Shown here in pieces: positions 57,196 through 64,000 of a stretch of DNA of 64,000 bases. The stretch is from JBCBKU01 sp038521345 (lineage in GTDB: Bacteria > Pseudomonadota > Alphaproteobacteria > Rhodobacterales > Rhodobacteraceae). Location: the NCBI GenBank assembly GCA_038521345.1, contig JBCBKU010000002.1, positions 62,001-126,000 of the forward strand, given 5' to 3'. The notes under the pieces were generated by a model. The model was not told the origin of the DNA, made no database searches, and saw only the letters and a list, made by a program, of their open reading frames with translations. How positions within the stretch are numbered: position 1 is the stretch's first letter; each line of letters opens with the position of its first letter. Position numbers and translations under genes: made by a program.

Positions 57196-59139
57196 ATGGC
57201 GCAGTCCCCGAGGGAAATGGAAGAAGCCGCGCGCACGGTCACCCGACGCGGGCTCGTGCTTGGCGGGCTGCAACTGTCGTTTATGGGCATACTTGGCCTT
57301 CGAATGCGCCAGATGCAGATCGAAGAGGCCGACAATTACCGGCTCTTGGCCGAGGAGAACCGGGTCAATGTGCGGCTTCTGGCCCCGCCGCGCGGCATCA
57401 TCTACGACCGGAACGGGATTGTTCTGGCCGACAATGCGCAGAACTTCCGGATCATCATCGTGCGCGAAGATGCCGGGAATGTCGACGCCGTGGTCCAGCG
57501 CCTGAGGGAATTGGTGGATCTCGACCAAGACGAGCTTGACCGCGCCCTGCGCGAAATGGACCGCCGCTCACCCTTCGTTCCAGTAACCCTGGCCGACAGG
57601 CTAAGCTGGGACGACTTCAGCCGGGTCGCCGTCAACGCCCCGGCTTTGCCGGGCATCACGCCCGATGTTGGGTTATCGCGCCACTACCCGATGGGTGCGG
57701 ATTTCGCGCACGTCATCGGCTATGTGGGCCCTGTCAGCGATTTTGACCTCTCGCGCATTGAAGACCCCGATCCGCTTCTGCAGATCCCAAAGTTTCAGAT
57801 CGGCAAGGTTGGCGTCGAGAATAAGTTGGAGCAAGACCTACGGGGCAAGGCTGGCAGCCGCAGGATCGAGGTCAATGCCGCTGGCCGTGTCATGCGCGAA
57901 TTGGGTCGGGTCGAAGGAACCCCGGGCAGCGATTTGCGCCTTACGGTCGACTACCGTCTCCAGAATTTCGTTCAAGAGCGTTTGAAAGGCGAAAGCGCCG
58001 CTGCGGTGGTGCTCGAGGTCGCAACCGGTGATGTGCTGGCCATTGGATCTGCCCCGGCCTTCGATCCCAACCTGTTCGTTCGCGGGATCTCCACCACCGA
58101 GTATCGCTCGCTGACGGAAAACATCTATCGACCGCTGGCCAACAAAACCGTTCAGGGTGCGTATCCGCCCGGATCAACCTTCAAGATGATCACGGCGCTG
58201 GCCGCGCTCGATGCGGGGGTTATCACACCCGAGGAAGACATCTGGTGCCCGGGCCACTACGAATTGGGCGACCGACGCTTCCACTGCTGGAAACGAGGCG
58301 GCCATGGGTGGGTGAACCTGAAAAAGTCTCTCGTCCAAAGCTGCGACACATATTACTACGATGTGTGCCAACGGGTTGGAATTGATCGTATTTCGGCTAT
58401 GGCCAACCGTTTTGGTTTGGGTGTTCGCCACGACATTCCGATGTCTGCTGTGGCAGAGGGTTTGACCCCGACACAGCAGTGGAAGCAGGTGCGCCGCGGC
58501 GAAAGCTGGCGGATCGGCGACACTCTCAACGCCTCAATCGGTCAGGGATACACGTTGGCTTCGCCCCTGCAACTTGCGGTGATGACGGCGCGGCTGGCCA
58601 CCGGGCGCGAGATTGTCCCGAGACTGGTAAGATCTGCCGACGGGCAGGATGTGCCCCCAAAGGGAGGAGCGCCGCTCGGGGTTGCGACCTCTCATCTTCG
58701 CCTGATCCGCGCCGCAATGTTTGATGTCGCCAACGGTGAGCGTGGTACGGCCCGCGGTTCGCGCATCGATCTCGATGAGGTCGCACTTGCCGGTAAAACC
58801 GGCACGAGCCAGGTTCGCAACATCACCGCCGCTGAACGTGCTGCAGGTGTCTTCCGAAACGAGGACCTGCCCTGGGAGCGACGAGATCACGCACTTTTTG
58901 TGGGCTACGCACCGGCTGACGCCCCGGAATACGCGGTTTCCGTGGTCGTCGAGCACGGCGGCGGTGGGTCTCGTGCCGCCGCTCCAGTGGCCCGCGACAT
59001 TCTGCTATTTGCTCAGTATGACGGCGTCCCACCAATCGAGGCCTATCCCGCCAGCCAGCGGGAACGGATCGGTGCCATGTGGGAAGGGTTCAATCTTCGT
59101 GAGCCAGTCACTCCCGGCACGGGAAGATCACGCGCATGA
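57196..59139 (+). CDS. mrdA: Penicillin-binding protein 2 (peptidoglycan transpeptidase)
   Basis: The 647-residue protein has one N-terminal helix (about 20-37), a pedestal domain and the transpeptidase domain with catalytic Ser327 in STFK, SCD at 382-384 and KTGT at 534-537. It crosslinks lateral wall as part of the elongasome. ATG 57196 lies 5 bases after the mreD stop with AAGGGA upstream; an overlapping GTG at 57172 is less likely. Confidence 0.96.
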   Translation: MAQSPREMEEAARTVTRRGLVLGGLQLSFMGILGLRMRQMQIEEADNYRLLAEENRVNVRLLAPPRGIIYDRNGIVLADNAQNFRIIIVREDAGNVDAVVQRLRELVDLDQDELDRALREMDRRSPFVPVTLADRLSWDDFSRVAVNAPALPGITPDVGLSRHYPMGADFAHVIGYVGPVSDFDLSRIEDPDPLLQIPKFQIGKVGVENKLEQDLRGKAGSRRIEVNAAGRVMRELGRVEGTPGSDLRLTVDYRLQNFVQERLKGESAAAVVLEVATGDVLAIGSAPAFDPNLFVRGISTTEYRSLTENIYRPLANKTVQGAYPPGSTFKMITALAALDAGVITPEEDIWCPGHYELGDRRFHCWKRGGHGWVNLKKSLVQSCDTYYYDVCQRVGIDRISAMANRFGLGVRHDIPMSAVAEGLTPTQQWKQVRRGESWRIGDTLNASIGQGYTLASPLQLAVMTARLATGREIVPRLVRSADGQDVPPKGGAPLGVATSHLRLIRAAMFDVANGERGTARGSRIDLDEVALAGKTGTSQVRNITAAERAAGVFRNEDLPWERRDHALFVGYAPADAPEYAVSVVVEHGGGGSRAAAPVARDILLFAQYDGVPPIEAYPASQRERIGAMWEGFNLREPVTPGTGRSRA

Positions 59140-60281
59140 GCTATCTTGAGTCCCGCCTCAAGACCGTGCCCACAGGCTTTTCGAAGGTGCTCTACCTGAA
59201 CTGGGCGCTGATACTTCTTGTCACGGCAACCGCTGCGATCGGCTTCCTGATGCTCTATTCGGTGGCCGGCGGTGATCTCACGCGATGGGCCGAGCCGCAG
59301 ATGAAACGCTTCGGCCTCGGCCTTGCCGCCATGTTCGTCGTCGCCATGATCCCAATCTGGTTCTGGCGCAACGTCTCGGCCTTGGCCTATGCAGCCTCGC
59401 TGATGCTGTTGCTCGCGGTTGAGTTCGTGGGCGTCACCGGTATGGGCGCGCAACGATGGATCGATCTTGGCTTCATGCGACTTCAACCTTCCGAAGTCAC
59501 CAAGATCACGCTCGTCATGGTGCTCGCGGCCTACTACGACTGGCTTGAGCCGCGCCGTGTCTCGCATCCGCTCTTCGTCGCGATCCCGATTGCGCTGATA
59601 CTCGTCCCCACTGCCCTCGTCCTCAAGCAACCGGATCTGGGCACCTCGCTGCTTCTTGTGATGGGTGGCGGGATCGTCATGTTCCTTGCCGGGGTCAGCT
59701 GGTGGTATTTCGGCACGCTTATTGCCTGGGGCGCGGGGGCAATTTGGGCTGTCTTTGCCTCACGCGGGACGGACTGGCAGCTCTTGAAGGACTACCAGTT
59801 CCGCCGGATCGACACGTTTCTCGACCCGGCAAGCGACCCCCTTGGCGCAGGCTACCACATCACGCAGTCGAAGATCGCGCTTGGCTCGGGTGGACTTTCT
59901 GGCCGTGGCTTCATGCAAGGCACGCAGTCGCGCCTGAACTTCCTTCCCGAGAAGCACACCGATTTCATTTTCACGACGCTGGCCGAAGAGTTTGGTTTCG
60001 TCGGCGCCATTTCCTTGCTGACGCTCTATGGGTTGATCATCTTCTTCTGCATCGTCTCGGCGGCCGCCAACCGCGATCGATACTCTTCGCTGTTGATCCT
60101 CGGGATCGCTGCAGCTTTCTTCCTCTATTTTGCGGTCAACATGTCCATGGTCATGGGGCTTGCCCCGGTGGTTGGGGTGCCTCTGCCGCTTGTTAGCTAC
60201 GGAGGTTCGGCGATGCTTGTCCTACTCATCGCATTTGGGCTCGTGCAATCGGCCCATGTCCACCGGCCCCGCGGGGGCTAG
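59136..60281 (+). CDS. rodA: Rod shape-determining protein RodA (SEDS glycosyltransferase)
   Basis: This 381-residue SEDS protein polymerises glycan strands with PBP2. It has about 10 helices, and landmarks GAQRWIDLGFMRLQPSEVTKI, LKQPDLGTSLLLVMGGGIVMFLAGVSWW (with the catalytic-region Asp), GSGGLSGRGFMQGTQSRLNFLPEKHTDFIFTTLAEEFGF and GVPLPLVSYGGSAM. Its start overlaps the mrdA stop by 4 bases. It closes the cell-shape operon. Confidence 0.96.
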   Translation: MSYLESRLKTVPTGFSKVLYLNWALILLVTATAAIGFLMLYSVAGGDLTRWAEPQMKRFGLGLAAMFVVAMIPIWFWRNVSALAYAASLMLLLAVEFVGVTGMGAQRWIDLGFMRLQPSEVTKITLVMVLAAYYDWLEPRRVSHPLFVAIPIALILVPTALVLKQPDLGTSLLLVMGGGIVMFLAGVSWWYFGTLIAWGAGAIWAVFASRGTDWQLLKDYQFRRIDTFLDPASDPLGAGYHITQSKIALGSGGLSGRGFMQGTQSRLNFLPEKHTDFIFTTLAEEFGFVGAISLLTLYGLIIFFCIVSAAANRDRYSSLLILGIAAAFFLYFAVNMSMVMGLAPVVGVPLPLVSYGGSAMLVLLIAFGLVQSAHVHRPRGG

Positions 60282-60286
60282 GACCG

Positions 60287-61216
60287 ATGCTCCGGATCCT
60301 CTTTGCCGCACGCTCCGAGCGTTGGGACCAATACCAAGGCCCGCTTACCCAAGCGCTCGCAAAGGTGGGCCTCGATGCGCAACTGGGCACGGACCTGCCG
60401 CCCGAGACGATCGATTATATCGTCTACGCTCCCAATTCCCACATCACCGATTTTACGCCGTTCAAACGCCTCAAGGCGGTTCTGAACCTATGGGCGGGGG
60501 TCGAGGACGTCGCCGGGAATCCAACGCTCACAGTTCCGCTGGCCAGAATGATCGAAGATGGCCTGACGGAGGGGATGACCGAGTGGGTGACCGCCCACGT
60601 GCTTCGCCATCATCTGGACCTCGACATCCATATCATTCGTCAGGACGGCACTTGGGATGACCGGCCGCCGCCGCTCGCGCGTGATCGCACCGTCGCGGTG
60701 CTGGGCCTCGGCCAACTCGGGGGCGCTGTCGCGACTGCTCTCGCGGCTCTGAATTTCCGTGTCCTCGGATGGAGCCGCCGCCCGAAGACCCTTCACGGCA
60801 TCGACACACGGTCGGGCGCCGGGGGCCTCGCGCAAACCCTCGGAGAGGCGGAGATTGTCGTGCTTCTACTGCCGCTCACGACGGAGACGGACGGCATTCT
60901 GGATGCGGATCGGTTCGCCGCACTCCGGCCCGGCGCTGTTCTTCTCAATCCGGGTCGTGGTGGTCTCGTCGATGATGACGCGCTTATTGCAGCCCTCGAC
61001 AATGGGCACTTGGGTCACGCGACGCTCGACGTTTTCCGGACCGAGCCCCTGCCAGCGGATCATCCGTTTTGGGCTCATCCCGGCATCACCGTGACCCCCC
61101 ATATCGCCTCTGCTACCCGGGTGCAGACGGCGTCAGAGGCAATTGCCGTCAATATTGTCCGAGCAGAGGCCGGCGAGCCGCTCAAGGGCCTTGTGGACCG
61201 ACACGCCGGTTACTGA
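60287..61216 (+). CDS. ghrA: Glyoxylate/hydroxypyruvate reductase A-like dehydrogenase
   Basis: The 309-residue D-2-hydroxyacid dehydrogenase has a Rossmann motif VAVLGLGQLGGAVATAL near residue 142, catalytic Arg in LLNPGRGGLVDDDAL, Glu in FRTEPLPADHPFW and His in VTPHIASATR. The overall pattern is that of GhrA. It reduces glyoxylate and hydroxypyruvate with NADPH. It starts 5 bases after rodA, so it may be transcribed with the shape genes although unrelated in role. Confidence 0.9.
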   Translation: MLRILFAARSERWDQYQGPLTQALAKVGLDAQLGTDLPPETIDYIVYAPNSHITDFTPFKRLKAVLNLWAGVEDVAGNPTLTVPLARMIEDGLTEGMTEWVTAHVLRHHLDLDIHIIRQDGTWDDRPPPLARDRTVAVLGLGQLGGAVATALAALNFRVLGWSRRPKTLHGIDTRSGAGGLAQTLGEAEIVVLLLPLTTETDGILDADRFAALRPGAVLLNPGRGGLVDDDALIAALDNGHLGHATLDVFRTEPLPADHPFWAHPGITVTPHIASATRVQTASEAIAVNIVRAEAGEPLKGLVDRHAGY

Positions 61217-61247
61217 GATTTATTCTGGCCGAAATGTACCCGGGAGC

Positions 61248-61267
61248 GCGAGGGGCAGGCCCCTCGC
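61248..61267. terminator. Convergent stem-loop between ghrA and leuA
   Basis: GCGAGGGGC-AG-GCCCCTCGC is a perfect 9-bp inverted repeat 31 bases after ghrA and 53 bases after leuA. There is no U-run on either side. It probably marks the end of both transcripts. Confidence 0.5.
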
Positions 61268-61320
61268 ACAGGCAAGTAGTGCGAGACGGAATGCGACGCA
61301 GTCGCTCAGTCTGATCGCGC

Positions 61321-62898
61321 TCAGCTCGCCGACTTGTAGCTGACGGTCTTCACATCCGCGTCCGGATCCGCCTTCTCGCGTCGAACCAGAAGGCGGTTCA
61401 GCGCGTTTACGTAAGCCTTAGCAGATGCCACGACCGTGTCTGTGTCCGCCGATTGCCCGTGAACAATGCGGCCCTCTTCCTCCATTCGGACCGAGACTGT
61501 GGCTTGTGCGTCGGTGCCCGCGGTCACAGCATGCACTTGGTAAAGCTGCAGCACCGCGTCGTGCGGGAAAAGCGCCTTGACCGCTGCAAATGCGGCATCC
61601 ACCGGCCCGTCGCCGGTGGCCGTTGTCTGGCGATCCTCCCCGTCGATGGTCAAAGTAAGGTCGGCCGATTGCGGCGCTTCCGTCCCGCAGATCACACGCA
61701 GGAATTTGACCTGGATCCGGTCATGGACCTCGCCGCTCTCCTGGTCCCGCATCAGGGCAACGAGATCGTCGTCATAGACTTCCTTTTTCCGGTCGGCGAG
61801 TGCCTTGAACCGCACGAAGACGTCGTTCAGCTGATTGTCGGCCAGATCGAAGCCAAGTTCCTTCAGTTTCGACCGCAATGCAGCCCGCCCGGAATGCTTG
61901 CCCATGACGATCGAGGTTTCCTTCAGGCCCACATCCTCCGGCCGCATGATCTCGAAGGTCTCGGCGTTCTTGAGCATGCCGTCCTGGTGGATGCCGCTCT
62001 CGTGCGCGAACGCATTTTTGCCCACGATCGCCTTGTTGTACTGGACCTGAAAGCCCGACACCGTTGCGACCCGGCGCGAGATGCCGACGATCTTCGTCGT
62101 GTCGATCTCGGTCTGGTAGGGCATGATGTCGTTTCTGACCCGCATGGCCATCACCACCTCTTCGAGCGCGGTGTTGCCGGCACGCTCGCCCAGCCCGTTT
62201 ATGGTGCATTCGATCTGACGTGCACCGGCCTCAACGGCGGCAAGGCTGTTCGCGGTCGCCATGCCAAGATCGTTGTGGCAGTGCGTGGCGAATACGACGT
62301 CCGCCGCCCCTGGCACAGTCTCGATCAGGCGGCCAATGAGGTCTGCGCTTTCCCGGGGTGCCGTGTAGCCCACCGTATCGGGAATGTTAATCGTTGTGGC
62401 GCCCGCCTTGATCGCAATCTCGATCACGCGGCAGAGATACTCCCACTCGGTCCGTGTTGCGTCCATGGGCGACCATTGGACGTTGTCGCAGAGGTTCCTT
62501 GCATGGGTGACCGTGTCATGGATGCGCTCGGCCATCTGGTCCATGTCGAGGTTCGGGATCGCCCTGTGAAGGGGGGACGTGCCGATAAACGTGTGGATGC
62601 GCGGTTTTGCGGCGCCCTTCACGGCTTCCCAACAGCGGTCGATGTCCTTCATGTTGGCGCGGGCCAACCCGCAGATCACCGCGTTCTTCGAACGCTGCGC
62701 AATTTCCGACACCGCCTGGAAATCACCTTCCGAAGCGATGGGAAAGCCCGCCTCGATGATGTCGACCCCCATGTCGTCCAACATCTCGGCAATCTCGAGC
62801 TTTTCGTCATGGGTCATCGTAGCGCCCGGCGATTGCTCCCCGTCGCGCAGCGTGGTGTCGAATATCAGAACGCGGTCCTGATCGGTGGTCATGGTCAT
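61321..62898 (-). CDS. leuA: 2-Isopropylmalate synthase
   Basis: This 525-residue enzyme condenses acetyl-CoA with 2-oxoisovalerate, the first step of leucine synthesis. The catalytic barrel starts VLIFDTTLRDGEQSPGATM, with the metal-binding ATHCHNDLGMATANSLAAVEAGARQIECTINGLGERAGN region and HESGIHQDGMLKN. The C-terminal LeuA_dimer domain (about 390-515) is present, so leucine feedback is expected. AAGGAG lies 9 bases before the ATG at 62898; a second ATG follows 6 bases later. Confidence 0.96.
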   Translation of the reverse strand: MTMTTDQDRVLIFDTTLRDGEQSPGATMTHDEKLEIAEMLDDMGVDIIEAGFPIASEGDFQAVSEIAQRSKNAVICGLARANMKDIDRCWEAVKGAAKPRIHTFIGTSPLHRAIPNLDMDQMAERIHDTVTHARNLCDNVQWSPMDATRTEWEYLCRVIEIAIKAGATTINIPDTVGYTAPRESADLIGRLIETVPGAADVVFATHCHNDLGMATANSLAAVEAGARQIECTINGLGERAGNTALEEVVMAMRVRNDIMPYQTEIDTTKIVGISRRVATVSGFQVQYNKAIVGKNAFAHESGIHQDGMLKNAETFEIMRPEDVGLKETSIVMGKHSGRAALRSKLKELGFDLADNQLNDVFVRFKALADRKKEVYDDDLVALMRDQESGEVHDRIQVKFLRVICGTEAPQSADLTLTIDGEDRQTTATGDGPVDAAFAAVKALFPHDAVLQLYQVHAVTAGTDAQATVSVRMEEEGRIVHGQSADTDTVVASAKAYVNALNRLLVRREKADPDADVKTVSYKSAS

Positions 62899-62940
62899 GG
62901 TCGTGGTCTCCTTGTCAGCTTTGTTCTTTGGCGCTGATCC

Positions 62941-62976
62941 CCTCTGAGCGGTCGCGCCAAAAGGCACGCTCAGAGG
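62941..62976 (-). promoter_or_regulatory. Attenuator-like stem-loop between leader peptide and leuA
   Basis: A perfect 10-bp stem CCTCTGAGCG/CGCTCAGAGG has arms at 62941-62950 and 62967-62976 and a 16-base loop. The leader-peptide stop codon (62970-62972) is inside one arm, so a ribosome finishing the leader would melt it. With a one-base bulge the stem extends through ATCC/GGAT. No U-run follows, so control could act on termination by Rho or on translation. Confidence 0.65.
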
Positions 62977-63053
62977 CGGATAAGGAGAAGAAGCAATGCG
63001 GGCGCACGGTCCAGAGGAACCGACCGGGCGGGATTATGGATGCATAGCGACAT
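62970..63053 (-). CDS. leuL: leuA leader peptide, leucine-rich
   Basis: A 27-codon frame begins ATG at 63053 and ends TGA at 62970-62972, 71 bases before leuA. Eight of 27 residues are Leu, with five consecutive Leu codons (TTG CTT CTT CTC CTT) at positions 20-24, just before the stop: ...RAPALLLLLIRL. Leucine shortage would stall the ribosome there and change folding of the stem-loop that follows. This is the classic design of leucine attenuation. Confidence 0.72.
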   Translation of the reverse strand: MSLCIHNPARSVPLDRAPALLLLLIRL

Positions 63054-63128
63054 GCGCGGAAGAATACCGATTCGCGGATCGGAAAAAACCCCAAATAGAA
63101 ACCACGGCTGAATCGGGATTCCGATAGC

Positions 63129-63887
63129 TTACATCATCATGCAATCCGCACCGGGGGGCAGCGCCTCGCCTTCACTCAGCGTCGGGGTATATTCGAAAGA
63201 GGCGATGCGTGCACCCTGATCAAAGGCCATGAACAATTGACCGGCGCCTGGCCGGATGGCGATGCCTTCAGGATCAAGCCCGTATTCGATCAGGGGCAAG
63301 GTGGCGAGCAACTGGCCATTCTCGTCGAATTCGTAAAGGCTGTTGGTTCCTTCCCAATCGTCGACGATAAGGAGGTGCCCCGTACGCGGATCGCGGGCGA
63401 TGCCCTGGGGTTCGCTCAGCGGCGGATCAAGCGTCAGCGCATCGATTTGGCGTATGACCGTCCCGTCGGGCGCGAGCCATGAAAGCCGCGCCGGATCATC
63501 TTCAACCGTGATCAGGGTGCCGTCTTCGGTCACGACGACACCTTCGGTATCGGGAAACTGTGCGTCCGTGCGGAACGGTTCGGCAAGAATGCCGCCAGAT
63601 TTCGTGAGTCGTTGAAAGTTCCCCGCGCCGTCTGCCACCAAAAGATTGTCGCCTTCCACGCTGACGGCCTTGATCCGGAAGAGATCAGATCCAAAGCGCT
63701 TCAGTTCGAGGCCATCGAGCGTTACCAGAACGACCTCGGGGCCCTCGTTGGCGATCCAAAGGCCACAGAAAACCGGGTCGTAATCGAGGCTCGCGGGGCG
63801 GTTCAATTCGTAGAAGCCGGTCAGCGTTAATTCGAGCGCCTGTGCGGGAAGAGCGGCAAAGCAGGCAGCGAAGGCGAGGGGGCGCAT
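63129..63887 (-). CDS. Secreted beta-propeller-like protein (SdiA-regulated/YjiK or phytase-like)
   Basis: The 252-residue protein has a signal peptide (MRPLAFAACFAALPAQALE) and repeated beta-propeller strands: PASLDYDPVFCGLWIANEGPEVVLVTLDG, FPDTEGVVVTEDGTLITVEDDPARLSWLAPDG, SEPQGIARDPRTGHLLIVDDWEG and LDPEGIAIRPGAGQLFMAFDQ. These EGI/QGIA-type blades resemble SdiA-regulated and esterase-like phytase families. It may bind Ca2+ or hydrolyse a phosphate ester; neither is shown. An earlier in-frame start at 63953 would bury the signal peptide. Confidence 0.7.
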   Translation of the reverse strand: MRPLAFAACFAALPAQALELTLTGFYELNRPASLDYDPVFCGLWIANEGPEVVLVTLDGLELKRFGSDLFRIKAVSVEGDNLLVADGAGNFQRLTKSGGILAEPFRTDAQFPDTEGVVVTEDGTLITVEDDPARLSWLAPDGTVIRQIDALTLDPPLSEPQGIARDPRTGHLLIVDDWEGTNSLYEFDENGQLLATLPLIEYGLDPEGIAIRPGAGQLFMAFDQGARIASFEYTPTLSEGEALPPGADCMMM

Positions 63888-63964
63888 GGCGTCTCCGTGG
63901 CGTTTGAAAGGGCTCGTCAACCAGAAAGGTGGCGCTAGGTCGCCGTCGGTCAACGGAGGAAGCT

Positions 63965-64000
63965 ATGGATACGGCCTTGATCGTGGGGGCGTCCGGAGGA
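63965..64000 (+). CDS. Short-chain dehydrogenase/reductase, first 12 codons
   Basis: The frame begins ATG at 63965 after GGAGGA and reads MDTALIVGASGG to the window edge. VGASGG is the start of the Rossmann TGxxxGxG motif of SDR enzymes. Nothing more is visible. Confidence 0.5.
   Translation, partial: MDTALIVGASGG

Noticed and set aside
61453..62937. 494-codon open frame antisense to leuA
   Set aside because: It is the antisense of a clear, complete leuA and shows no domain of its own.
1..64000. tRNA, rRNA, CRISPR arrays, insertion sequences, prophage
   Set aside because: No T-arm/acceptor patterns, rRNA segments, regular spacer repeats, transposase motifs or phage structural genes were recognised. 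A covariance-model scan would be decisive for RNAs.

Overview
The window looks like a chromosomal segment of an alphaproteobacterium of the Rhodobacterales (Roseobacter/Paracoccaceae group). The evidence is high-GC coding with ATGA gene overlaps, an F0 operon atpI-B-E-b'-b with a separate b' gene and no F1 genes beside it, the MipZ division ATPase, a ribosomal S16 with a long Ala/Glu tail, and the block ffh - acetyltransferases - chorismate mutase - rpsP - rimM - trmD - rplS - rpmE. No rRNA, tRNA, CRISPR array, insertion sequence or prophage was recognised. All calls come from reading the sequence; no database search was run.

Layout. 0-4.9 kb: the tail of a histidine phosphatase, then one tightly overlapping operon with a peptide/nickel-type ABC importer (ATPase and two permeases) and two paralogous TIM-barrel sugar phosphate isomerase/epimerase-like proteins. 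4.9-20.2 kb: an exopolysaccharide locus with a Wza-like export lipoprotein, a flippase, three glycosyltransferases, an O-antigen ligase/polymerase-like protein, a chain-length (PCP/GumC-type) protein, a fused WecG/priming sugar transferase and GalU. Inside it sits a sensory operon: a FIST protein, a hybrid histidine kinase with a GAF domain and a LOV domain that keeps the photoactive cysteine, and a NarL-type response regulator. The operon points straight into the chain-length and ligase genes. 20.2-24.4 kb: a globin, a small Cys-containing protein ending inside a strong hairpin, and a three-gene block (LysR-type HTH protein with a non-LysR C-terminus, an unknown protein, an MFS transporter) ended by two stem-loops. 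24.4-24.9 kb is a non-coding stretch rich in inverted repeats.

24.9-33.4 kb: leftward housekeeping genes from ffh to mipZ, including four tandem overlapping GNAT paralogues and an unlisted 56-residue membrane protein between rpsP and rimM. 33.5-36.9 kb: a 31-residue-repeat protein with a C-terminus like the one found on Bacteroidetes fibre-type proteins, an azoreductase/LysR divergent pair, a small membrane protein and an ArsR regulator. 37.1-39.6 kb: the ATP synthase F0 operon. 39.6-45 kb: a FadR-type regulator, an OmpA-like lipoprotein, an Ada-like repair protein, endonuclease III, a PfkB kinase and an orphan PstB-like ATPase. 45-50.2 kb: a second polysaccharide group (sulfotransferase, GT14-type glycosyltransferase, HIT protein, KpsE- and KpsT-like exporter parts, no KpsM in view). 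50.4-53.1 kb: NhaA and an ArsR/permease pair with a perfect operator palindrome. 53.2-60.3 kb: a uracil-DNA glycosylase-like protein, an SseB-like protein, and the cell-shape operon mreB-mreC-mreD-mrdA-rodA. 60.3-64 kb: a GhrA-like reductase, leuA with an upstream leucine-rich leader peptide, a secreted beta-propeller-like protein, and the first codons of a short-chain dehydrogenase.

The most interesting unit is the FIST - LOV hybrid kinase - NarL regulator operon beside the exopolysaccharide genes. It suggests that blue light, and perhaps a second cue through the FIST protein, controls polysaccharide output.
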